43,340 nt of DNA from an uncultured Pseudomonadota bacterium (GTDB lineage: Bacteria; Pseudomonadota; Gammaproteobacteria; Xanthomonadales; Ahniellaceae), in assembly GCA_937996755.1 (NCBI GenBank), contig CALKUS010000135.1:1-43340 (forward strand). Reading direction: 5' to 3'. Under the pieces are notes generated by a model, which was given only the letters and a program-made list of their open reading frames with translations, was not told where the DNA came from and did no database searches. Both the position numbers and the translations under genes were made by a program. Position 1 is the first letter of the stretch; every line of letters begins with the position of its first letter. Positions 18,208 to 23,579 of the stretch are shown piece after piece.

Positions 18208-19350
18208 TCACTTGCCGAGCTTCACGAGGCCTTCCAGCACCCCGTCGAGGCCGCCGAAGACGGTGATCTTGTCGATCTTCTCCGTCACCTTCTCGAGCGT
18301 CTCGAGCTCCTTCAAACGCTTCAGCACCGGGCTGCCTTCCATGAGCTTCGCGGTGTTGAGCAGCGAGCGCGTCGCCGCAGTCTCCTCGCGGCGCTTGATC
18401 ACGTTCGCCTGCGCGGCCTTCTCGGCCTGCACCACCTGGTTGAGGATCTCCTTCATCTCACCCGGGAGGATCAGGTCCTTGACGCCCACGCTGTCGAGCT
18501 CGATGCCGAAGGCGGCGAGCTTGCCCGACGCGTACGCGGCGACCGAAGCGTCCAGCTCGCCCTTGTTGCCGAGCAGGCCGTCCAGCAGGCGCGTGCCGAT
18601 CGCCTGGCGCAAGCCGAACTGCAGCTCGCGGTACAACGTCGACTGGTAGTCGGCGAGACGCGTACGCGCGGCCACCGGATCGACGATGCGGTAGCTCGCC
18701 GAAAGGTTCGCACGCAGCGAGACCTTGTCGCGGGTCAGGATTTCCTGGCCCGAGACTTCGATCGACTGCTGGCGCAGGTCCATCACCTCGACCTGCACGC
18801 TGCGCTGGAACTTCCAGAAGCCATGCACGCCCGGCTCGAGCGTACGCACGAAGCGACCGTTCACGAACAGCATGCCGACGCTCGCGGCCGGGACTTCACG
18901 CTGCACGATGGCGGCAGCCGCCTCGCGCAGCAGCGACGTCGAAACCGGCTGCGCCAGCGCACGCACGATCGCATCCGGCACCGCGAGCTCGCTCGCGATG
19001 TCGACGCACTCCACGCGCACCTGCACCGGGCCCTTCCAGAAGACCTGGCGCGCGCCCGGCGACAGGATCGCCGACAGCTTGCCGTCCTTGTGGACGAGGC
19101 CCACCTCGTTCTCGCCGACCACGACGAGCTCGAGGTGCCGTTCGGTCAGCGCGCGGTTCTCGCGCACGTACACGTCGGCCTTCGCGAACTTCGCTTCCGG
19201 CTCGGTGACGTCCTCGACCGCGAACTGACGGCGGCCGAACGGATCGAAGATCCAGTACACGCCCGGGCCCAACACGGCGCTCAAGCGCCCATTACGGAAC
19301 TCGAGGCCACGCTGGTACTGGGCGATGACGAGACGATTGATCAAAGCCAT
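18208..19350 (-). CDS. Slipin-type SPFH/Band-7 protein downstream of a tRNA-like RNA array
   Basis: 380 residues. SPFH proteins oligomerise as scaffolds, often at membranes. The SPFH core spans about residues 155-300 (QQSIEVSGQEILTRDKVSLR, YRELQFGLRQAIGTRLLDGL) and a charged helical tail about 300-365. No transmembrane helix is visible. A motif of the form G-L/M-x3-N/D-G-R/K-x4-L-x-P-G-x4-W/F occurs three times near residues 15, 84 and 159, an N-terminal repeat absent from classic stomatins. ATG 19350 is preceded by GAGGAAA at good spacing; an upstream ATG at 19368 lacks this. The terminator at 18173-18204 ends the gene. Upstream on the same strand lie two tRNA-like units, as in proposed SPFH/tRNA-like RNA-repair modules. 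No rtcB is present here. The family call is firm; the role is inference. Confidence 0.92.
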   Translation of the reverse strand: MALINRLVIAQYQRGLEFRNGRLSAVLGPGVYWIFDPFGRRQFAVEDVTEPEAKFAKADVYVRENRALTERHLELVVVGENEVGLVHKDGKLSAILSPGARQVFWKGPVQVRVECVDIASELAVPDAIVRALAQPVSTSLLREAAAAIVQREVPAASVGMLFVNGRFVRTLEPGVHGFWKFQRSVQVEVMDLRQQSIEVSGQEILTRDKVSLRANLSASYRIVDPVAARTRLADYQSTLYRELQFGLRQAIGTRLLDGLLGNKGELDASVAAYASGKLAAFGIELDSVGVKDLILPGEMKEILNQVVQAEKAAQANVIKRREETAATRSLLNTAKLMEGSPVLKRLKELETLEKVTEKIDKITVFGGLDGVLEGLVKLGK

Positions 19351-19662
19351 GATCGTTTCCTCATTCATCGCGCATCGCGTTCGATTCGCCGACGCTCCCC
19401 GCGTCGTACCCGGGCCGCGATGCATCGCCCGGTGTTGCTTCGGAATATGGCCGGGCCCACCCCACGCCCGCGCGCGGGAGCGGAAGGCCGGCGTCGCGTC
19501 GCGCGCATGGCGCATCGCTTCGTTGCGACGTCATCGACGGCGCAGCGAACACGACGCCGCATGCGCGGCGCATCGACGCCGGGCACTCCGCCCGCAGGCG
19601 CGACGTGCGCCGTGCCGCATCGATCCGATGACGCGATCGACCGCACCGGGATGGAGCCCGGT

Positions 19663-19716
19663 GGAACGCGTTGCCGCGTCCCGGTGTTGCTTCAGACAGC
19701 AGTCTTTCCACGACTG
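19663..19716 (-). ncRNA. Two conserved hairpins 3' of the tRNA-like pair, copy A
   Basis: On the minus strand CAGTC-GTGGAAA-GACTG (19700-19716) is followed by GGGACGCG-GCAA-CGCGTTCC (19663-19682), a stem capped by a GNRA tetraloop. Copy B has CAGCC/GGCTG and GGAGCGCG/CGCGCTCC at the same places. The differing positions change on both sides and keep pairing. The first hairpin resembles an anticodon arm (7-nt loop with T at the second position) but has no T-tract and is not a terminator. Confidence 0.6.
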
Positions 19717-19718
19717 TT

Positions 19719-19784
19719 TCGGAGCGGGATTCGAACCCGCCACCTCAAGGGTTGCCTTGAGCTCTGACCGACTGAGCTATCCGA
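19719..19784 (-). ncRNA. Defective tRNA-like sequence without an anticodon loop
   Basis: It begins immediately after the CCA of the upstream tRNA-like gene. Acceptor TCGGA/TCCGA has only 5 bp; D arm GCTC-AGTCGGTCA-GAGC and T arm GCGGG-TTCGAAT-CCCGC are canonical. The anticodon arm is CAAGG-CAAC-CCTTG, with a 4-nt loop where 7 are required, so no anticodon can be presented. There is no 3' CCA. It cannot decode; it may be a structural mimic or a decayed tRNA. The sister sequence in copy B retains a 7-nt loop. Confidence 0.7.
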
Positions 19785-19860
19785 TGGCGGCCCCGGCCGG
19801 ACTCGAACCGGCGACTTCCGGTTCGACAAACCGGCGTTCTCACCTCTGAACTACGGGGCC
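19785..19860 (-). tRNA. tRNA-like gene with anticodon GTC (Asp-type), CCA encoded
   Basis: A complete 76-nt cloverleaf: acceptor GGCCCCG/CGGGGCC, D arm GTTC/GAAC, anticodon stem CCGGT/ACCGG with loop TTGTCGA, T arm GCCGG-TTCGAGT-CCGGC, discriminator G and CCA. The GTC anticodon and G73 suggest Asp, but the loop lacks the usual C38 and the D loop is short, so charging is uncertain. It is clearly paralogous to the ACG gene 579 bp upstream, with paired changes in the acceptor and D stems. Either a real tRNA or the near-perfect tRNA mimic of an SPFH module; context favours the latter. Confidence 0.8.
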
Positions 19861-19881
19861 CGTGCCTGCACGCTCGACGCC

Positions 19882-19962
19882 GCGGATCGGTACGCGGTGG
19901 CCCATCGGGCTCCGCGCCAGGCGAACCGGGATCGCTCCCGGAGCTCGCTATCGCTGTTCCGC
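19882..19962 (-). ncRNA. Three-way-junction RNA element X, copy A
   Basis: The 81-nt element is closed by GCGGAAC/GATCCGC (one mismatch). Inside are hairpin 1, GCGAGC..GTTCGC enclosing CGGGA-GCGA-TCCCG with a GNRA loop, and hairpin 2, CGCGG..CCGCG enclosing GCCC-GAT-GGGC. It ends 21 nt before the tRNA-like gene. Comparison with copy B shows two full compensatory changes in hairpin 1 and one further paired change in its base. I do not recognise a named RNA family. Confidence 0.65.
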
Positions 19963-20241
19963 AGCGTCGCTACGCACATCATGTCGACGCCGCTCGCGCG
20001 AGCTCGCGCGTTGCGTTCGTCGGAATTGGTCGGGCCCATCCCACGCCCGCGCGCGGGAGCGGAAGGCCGGCGTCGCGTCGCGCGCAGGCGCGTCGCTTCG
20101 ATGCGACGTCGTCGACGCCGCAAGGAACACGACGCCACAGGCGCGCGGCATCGACGCCGGGCACTCCACCCGCAGGCGCAACGAGCGCCGTGCCGCATCG
20201 ATCCGTTGCGAGCGATCGACCGCACCGGGATGGAGCCCGGT

Positions 20242-20294
20242 GGAGCGCGTTGCCGCGCTCCGGTGTTGCAAGGACAGCAGCCGTTTCAGGGCTG
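20242..20294 (-). ncRNA. Two conserved hairpins 3' of the tRNA-like pair, copy B
   Basis: Minus strand: CAGCC-CTGAAAC-GGCTG (20278-20294) and GGAGCGCG-GCAA-CGCGCTCC (20242-20261), the second a perfect 8-bp stem with a GNRA loop. These are the counterparts of 19700-19716 and 19663-19682. A further hairpin, CACCGGG-CTCCAT-CCCGGTG, follows in both copies without change. Confidence 0.6.
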
Positions 20295-20362
20295 TGGAGC
20301 GGGAGTTGAACCCGCGACCGTCGAGATATCATCTCGATGCTCTACCCGTCTGAGCTATCCAT
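20294..20362 (-). ncRNA. Defective tRNA-like sequence with anticodon GAT
   Basis: It starts directly after the CCA of the ACG tRNA-like gene. D arm GCTC-AGACGGGTA-GAGC, anticodon arm TCGAG-ATGATAT-CTCGA (anticodon GAT, Ile-type) and T arm GCGGG-TTCAACT-CCCGC are intact. The acceptor has only TGGA/TCCA paired and continues into mismatches; no CCA is encoded. The acceptor 3' side runs into the next hairpin. It is the counterpart of 19719-19784, with every anticodon-stem pair replaced yet still paired. Confidence 0.7.
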
Positions 20363-20439
20363 TGGCTTCCCCGGCAGGATTTGAACCCACGACCTCCGGC
20401 TTCGTAGACCGGTGCTCTACCTGGCTGAGCTACGGGGAA
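20363..20439 (-). tRNA. tRNA-like gene with anticodon ACG (Arg-type), CCA encoded
   Basis: A complete 77-nt cloverleaf: acceptor TTCCCCG/CGGGGAA, D arm GCTC-AGCCAGGTA-GAGC, anticodon stem CCGGT/GCCGG with loop CTACGAA, T arm GTGGG-TTCAAAT-CCTGC (two wobbles), discriminator G and CCA. The loop matches standard tRNA-Arg(ACG), but A20, an Arg identity element in E. coli, is not apparent. Relative to the GTC gene downstream, acceptor pairs 1-2 change from G-C to T-A and one D-stem pair from T-A to C-G. Confidence 0.8.
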
Positions 20440-20456
20440 CGAGTACGAATCCCGTC

Positions 20457-20537
20457 GCGGAACGGTACGCGGTGGCCCAACGGGCTCCGCGCCAGGCGAT
20501 CCGGATTCGCATCCGTAGATCGCTATCGCTGTTCCGC
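20457..20537 (-). ncRNA. Three-way-junction RNA element X, copy B
   Basis: 81 nt closed by a perfect GCGGAAC/GTTCCGC stem. Hairpin 1 is GCGATC..GATCGC enclosing CGGAT-GCGA-ATCCG; hairpin 2 is CGCGG..CCGCG enclosing GCCC-GTT-GGGC. It ends 17 nt before the ACG tRNA-like gene. The two GNRA-loop stems differ from copy A at positions 4 and 5 on both sides, keeping Watson-Crick pairs. Confidence 0.65.
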
Positions 20538-20610
20538 AACGTCGTTACGCACGCCGTGTGACGAGCCGCGCATCGCGCGTCGCATTCGTCGAATCCTGAT
20601 CGACGTCTCT

Positions 20611-20749
20611 CGGGTGCTGCAGCAATCGCGCGTCTTCGCCATATCGCTTCGCGCATCGATGCGCGTCGCCGCCCGTTCGCCCCGTTGCAGGGCGACTGGC
20701 GCATGGCGGTGGCGCCACGCTTCGCGTGTCGCCCTTGCTGCAGCACCCG
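20611..20749 (-). ncRNA. Candidate structured leader domain upstream of the array
   Basis: A perfect 15-bp inverted repeat (CGGGTGCTGCAGCAA at 20735-20749 on the minus strand, its complement at 20611-20625) encloses about 110 nt. Stacked directly inside is GGGCGAC/GTCGCCC (20728-20734 with 20690-20696), holding hairpins ACGC-GAA-GCGT and TGGCGC..GCGCCA. GCGCA-TCGA-TGCGC forms another arm. Only one copy exists, so there is no covariation support, and the high GC content makes chance pairing easier. Confidence 0.4.
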
Positions 20750-20846
20750 CAGTCCGGCCGCGCGTCCGTCCCGAACGCGTCGACCGTTCGCCGCGCCGGC
20801 ACTCGGCCGGAGCGGCTCGCGCACGACGACACGCGTCGGCATGCGC

Positions 20847-20884
20847 GGAAAACAAAAACCCCCGGAAACTCGCGTCTCCAGGGG
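20847..20884 (-). terminator. Intrinsic terminator or attenuator ahead of the tRNA-like array
   Basis: Minus strand: ACCCCTGGAG and TTCCGGGGGT form a 10-bp stem (two G-U pairs) with loop ACGCGAGT, followed by TTTTGTTTTCC. Just 5' of it, GGAGGCCTGC/GCAGGCCTCC (20899-20921) forms a very stable hairpin. They follow the stop codon of the 30-codon frame at 20937. Full termination here would silence the array unless another promoter exists; read-through would make it an attenuator. On the plus strand a shorter TCTTTT follows the stem. Confidence 0.75.
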
Positions 20885-20936
20885 TCTTTTGCACCCGTGG
20901 AGGCCTGCGCCGCAGGCCTCCCGTTGTCGGTGAGGC

Positions 20937-21029
20937 CTACGCCGTCGTATCGAGTCCGCGCGGCATCGCGCAGCGACCGAAGTCGCCGGCGCTGATCAGC
21001 GCGTGTTCGTTGTGGCGGTTGGCGTTCAT
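20937..21029 (-). CDS. 30-residue reading frame, possible leader peptide
   Basis: It begins MNANRHNEHALISAGD and ends PRGLDTTA, followed by TAG at 20937-20939. It is the first ATG after a good promoter (21090-21117), with GAGAGA a few bases upstream as a weak ribosome binding site. Next come a stable hairpin and an intrinsic terminator, the layout of an attenuated leader or of a short monocistronic gene. It has no run of a single amino acid that would point to a classical biosynthetic attenuator, though it has two His and three Asn in the first nine residues. I do not recognise a family; whether it is translated is unproven. Confidence 0.45.
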   Translation of the reverse strand: MNANRHNEHALISAGDFGRCAMPRGLDTTA

Positions 21030-21089
21030 GCGTCTCTCGAATTCCCGTGGGAGCGACTTCAGTCGCGATCTTCCCGTCGAAGGGCGCGC

Positions 21090-21117
21090 ACTATACGCCG
21101 ACGCAACCGCGCGTCAA
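21090..21117 (-). promoter_or_regulatory. Sigma70-type promoter for the leader, tRNA-like array and slipin
   Basis: Minus strand TTGACG (21112-21117), a 16-bp spacer and TATAGT (21090-21095). This is the best promoter match seen in the window. It starts 20 bp after the nadD stop codon and points into the leader peptide, attenuator, array and slipin. The untranslated leader contains a REP-like hairpin, GCGACTGAAGTCGC (about 21053-21066). Confidence 0.75.
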
Positions 21118-21136
21118 TAGGTTCCGGCAAATATTT

Positions 21137-21793
21137 TCAGCTGCCGTACAACGCGTGCTGGCGGATGTAGTCGTCGACGGCGGCGGGCACGAGGTAGCGC
21201 GCGCTGCCGCCACGCGCGAGCGCGGCGCGTACGGCGCTCGCGGAGATTTCCAGCGCGGTGACTTCGAGCGGTGCGCAACGTCCCGCCGGAGAATCGCCGA
21301 GCTCGGCGATGTCGCCGACGCGACGCGCGTACCACTCGCTCGCCAGCTCCGCTTCGAAGACGCCGCCGTGGCCGGGCCGCGTGAGCGCGACGATGTGCGC
21401 GTGCGTGAACAGCTCGCGCCAGCGATGCCAGGTCGACAAGCCGGCGAATGCATCGGCGCCGAGCAGCAACACGAGCGGACGCGACGGGCCGTATTCCATG
21501 CGCAGCTGCGCGAGCGTGTCGACCGTGTACGACGCGCCCGCGCGCTCGAGCTCGCGCGGATCGGCGAGCAGGCGCTGCTGCCCGGCGAGCGCGAGCTCCA
21601 GCATCGCCATGCGCTGCGCGGCGCTCGCGAGCGGCTGCTCGCGGTGCGGCGGCACGCTGGCGGGGATCATGTGCACGTGCGCGCCGAGCGCCTCGCCCGC
21701 CTCGAGCGCGACGCGCAGGTGCGCGTTGTGGATCGGATCGAACGTGCCGCCGAGCACGGCGACGGGACCATGGCCGTCGGCCAGGACGCTCAT
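21137..21793 (-). CDS. nadD: NadD, nicotinate-mononucleotide adenylyltransferase
   Basis: 218 residues. NadD adenylates nicotinic acid mononucleotide to deamido-NAD in NAD biosynthesis. The nucleotidyltransferase signature GGTFDPIHNAHL is near residue 15, and the C-terminal ISAS-type motif is present (LEISASAVRAALARG). It overlaps the holA stop by four bases (ATGA), a sign of translational coupling. It ends 20 bp before the promoter of the tRNA-like locus. In relatives rsfS comes next; here it is 4.5 kb further on. Confidence 0.97.
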   Translation of the reverse strand: MSVLADGHGPVAVLGGTFDPIHNAHLRVALEAGEALGAHVHMIPASVPPHREQPLASAAQRMAMLELALAGQQRLLADPRELERAGASYTVDTLAQLRMEYGPSRPLVLLLGADAFAGLSTWHRWRELFTHAHIVALTRPGHGGVFEAELASEWYARRVGDIAELGDSPAGRCAPLEVTALEISASAVRAALARGGSARYLVPAAVDDYIRQHALYGS

Positions 21794-22851
21794 CGCGAAA
21801 CCGCGAGCGACTTCGCGGCGCGCGGCTGCGCGACCATCGCGAGCAGGCGCTCGAGCTCGCGCCACGCGTCGACGCCCTGCCCGGCGCGCCCCTTGCCGGC
21901 GCGCTCGACGTGCGCAGCCTGCGCGAGCATGGCTTCCCAGTAGTTCGCGCGCGCGCGCTTCATCGCGGCGCGGAAGATGCCCAGGCGCGCCTGCGGCCAG
22001 ACGCGCTCGTTGCGCATCGCGGTGTCGACGTCGGCGCCGCGCTCCATCGCGACCGCGAGGCGCAGCGCGACCTGCAGCTGCATCGTGAACCAACCGAGCA
22101 GCGCGGGCACGGCGTCGCCTTCCGCCTTCAGCGAGGCGGCGATGCGCAACGCGCGCGCGCTGTCGCCGAGCAGCGCGGCGTCGACCAGCTGGAACACGTC
22201 GAAGCGCGCGCTGTCCGCCACGTACTGCTCGAGCTGCGCCGCGTCGACGCGACGTGGTGCTGCCGGCGTCGCGCCCGCGAGCAGCGCGAGCTTGTCCACT
22301 TCCTGCGCGCCCGCGAGCAGGTTGCCCTCGATGCGCTCGACCAGGAGCTCGACGGCGTCCGGACCGAGCTCGACGCCGCGCTTGTTCGCGCGCGCCGCGA
22401 TCCACGCGTGCAGCTCGTTGCCCTTCAGCGGCCAGAAGATCGCGACGGTGCCGATCTCGTCGATCGCCGCGCTCCATGCCGCGTCGTGCTGTTTGCTCCA
22501 CGTCGTCGCGGTGACGAGCAGAATGGTGTCGGGCGGCGGCGACTCGCAGTAGCTGGCGATCGCCTCGCCGCCTTCCTTGCCGGGCTTGCCGGTGGGCACG
22601 CGCAGGTCGATCAGGCGGCGCGTCGCGAAGAGCGACATGGCCGCGCCGGTGTTCGCCAGCTCGTACCACTCGAAACCGGAGTCGCTCGACTCGAGCACGA
22701 CACGCTCGCTGTAGCCCTGCGCGCGCGCCTTCGCGCGCAGCGCATCGGCCGCTTCGAGCACGAGCAGGTGCTCGTCGCCCGCGAGCAGGTAGGCGGGCTT
22801 CAAGTCCCCGCTGGCGAGGTGCCTCTCGAATTGGGCGGCGTTGAGGGCCAT
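21790..22851 (-). CDS. holA: DNA polymerase III delta subunit
   Basis: 353 residues. The delta subunit is the clamp-loader wrench that opens the beta sliding clamp. The N-terminal pattern KPAYLLAGDEHLLVLEAADA and the central IEGNLLAGAQEVDKLALL (about residues 172-189) are typical, as is the C-terminal RALRIAASLKAEGDAVPALL. The start ATG 22851 is followed by the expected MALNAAQFERHL. The preceding 99-bp gap is filled by the class II palindrome. Its order between lptE and nadD is conserved in gammaproteobacteria. Confidence 0.96.
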   Translation of the reverse strand: MALNAAQFERHLASGDLKPAYLLAGDEHLLVLEAADALRAKARAQGYSERVVLESSDSGFEWYELANTGAAMSLFATRRLIDLRVPTGKPGKEGGEAIASYCESPPPDTILLVTATTWSKQHDAAWSAAIDEIGTVAIFWPLKGNELHAWIAARANKRGVELGPDAVELLVERIEGNLLAGAQEVDKLALLAGATPAAPRRVDAAQLEQYVADSARFDVFQLVDAALLGDSARALRIAASLKAEGDAVPALLGWFTMQLQVALRLAVAMERGADVDTAMRNERVWPQARLGIFRAAMKRARANYWEAMLAQAAHVERAGKGRAGQGVDAWRELERLLAMVAQPRAAKSLAVSR

Positions 22852-22857
22852 CGTCGT

Positions 22858-22953
22858 CAGGGGAGAGCGGGGAGCGGCAAGAGCAGCCTGCGGGCACCTT
22901 GCAGGTTGCGCGCTGTTGCCGCTCCCCGCTCCCCGCTCACCGCTTTCCGCTCA
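22858..22953. repeat. Palindrome with 7-bp repeat arms (class II)
   Basis: The left arm contains AGCGGGGAGCGGCAAGAGCA. The right arm (22912-22953) is its inverted counterpart extended by 7-bp units of the form CCGCTCC/CCGCTCA/CCGCTTT. The core has a small CCTGC/GCAGG stem. It fills the lptE-holA gap and touches the lptE stop codon. A second copy lies at 27656-27762, whose right arm carries the same block in inverse orientation. Confidence 0.75.
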
Positions 22954-23508
22954 CCGTGTAGCCGCCTCGATGCGGCGCAGCACCTGCTGCACCATCTCGC
23001 GCTGCAGCTCCTTGCGGATGAGCGCTTCCTCGGTCGCGGCGCCGAGCGCCTGCGTTTCGTCGAAGCTGTACTCCCGCTCGAGCTCGATCGGGCCGCGCGG
23101 CACGATCGTCGCGCCGTTCGCGCCGGCAACCTCGAGCTCCACCCTGTAGCGCACGGCGTACTCCTGCACGCGCGCCGTGCCGCCGACCGTGAGCACTTCG
23201 GTCTTGAGCTCGTTCACCGGGATGCGCACGACGCCGGCCCCGTCCGTGCCCGTGGCGACCACGGTCGCGCCGGCGCGCTCGAGCGCGGCCTCGAGGTCGC
23301 GCGCGAGCGGGCTGAACGGATCGGAGATCTCCAGCGACACGCGTTGCAGCGACGGCGGCAGCGCGACTTCGTCGCGCAGCTGGAAGCCGCAACTGGCCAA
23401 GACGAAGCAAAGCGCCACGGAGAAAACGGAAATGGGAAATCGGAAACGGGAAATCGGGAAAGCCGCGGCTCTCCAGTCAGCGCATGCGGTCCGGTCGGAG
23501 CGGTCCAT
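22951..23508 (-). CDS. lptE: LptE, LPS-assembly lipoprotein
   Basis: 185 residues. LptE plugs the LptD barrel and helps insert lipopolysaccharide into the outer membrane. A lipoprotein signal ends in LASC (Cys at about residue 40), followed by GFQLRDEVALPPSLQRVSLE, the family start. The C-terminal helix reads LIRKELQREMVQQVLRRIEA. The signal peptide is unusual: its hydrophobic segment FPISRFRFPISVFSV is encoded by the left arm of the class I repeat (TTTCCCGATTTCCC-type units). ATG 23508 has GAGG nine bases upstream. It lies between leuS and holA as usual. Confidence 0.93.
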   Translation of the reverse strand: MDRSDRTACADWRAAAFPISRFRFPISVFSVALCFVLASCGFQLRDEVALPPSLQRVSLEISDPFSPLARDLEAALERAGATVVATGTDGAGVVRIPVNELKTEVLTVGGTARVQEYAVRYRVELEVAGANGATIVPRGPIELEREYSFDETQALGAATEEALIRKELQREMVQQVLRRIEAATR

Positions 23509-23570
23509 CACTTCATACCTCGTTTCGCTGTTCCGATTTCCCATTTCCGATTCCCGGTTTCCGGCCGCGC
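23420..23570. repeat. Class I palindrome overlapping the lptE signal-peptide codons
   Basis: The left arm (23427-23460) is GGAAATGGGAAATCGG-type sequence; the right arm (23539-23565) is TTCCGATTTCCCATTTCCGA, its inverse. About 80 bp in between includes the lptE start. The element is the same class as 2403-2490, including a CGCGAAGCGCG flank. Its left arm is translated as part of LptE. Confidence 0.75.
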
Positions 23571-23579
23571 GAAGCGCGG

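Larger units (their letters stand above)
19441..20020 (-). repeat. Composite tRNA-like unit, copy A (proximal to slipin)
   Basis: One of two tandem units with a period of about 579 bp; the tRNA-like genes are exactly 579 bp apart (5' ends at 19860 and 20439). Minus-strand order: three-way-junction element, tRNA-like (GTC), defective tRNA-like, hairpins, then a GC-rich tail ending in GGCGTGGGGTGGGCCC. The tail is highly similar to copy B (for example CGACGCCGGCCTTCCGCTCC is identical). No protein-coding signal is convincing. About 90 bp separate it from the slipin start. Confidence 0.85.
20021..20598 (-). repeat. Composite tRNA-like unit, copy B (distal to slipin)
   Basis: Second tandem copy of the unit described at 19441-20020, same strand and order: element X, tRNA-like (ACG), defective tRNA-like (GAT), hairpins and GC-rich tail. 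Similarity to copy A fades near 20600, after a block resembling ATTCGACGAATGCGACG. Stem regions differ by compensatory changes, loops and anticodons differ freely, and long spacer blocks are nearly identical. Confidence 0.85.

Noticed and set aside
19325..19849. Plus-strand frames across the slipin leader and tRNA-like copy A
   Set aside because: They are antisense to tRNA-like genes and conserved hairpins; similar frames in copy B are not preserved as protein.
19441..20598. GOLLD/ROOL-type giant phage RNA with embedded tRNA
   Set aside because: Those RNAs are longer, not tandemly duplicated in this way and are phage-linked; no phage gene is nearby.
20417..20842. 141-codon minus-strand frame upstream of and through the ACG tRNA-like gene
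   Set aside because: It runs through a tRNA-like gene and the structured element, is Arg-rich and has no recognisable domain or ribosome binding site.
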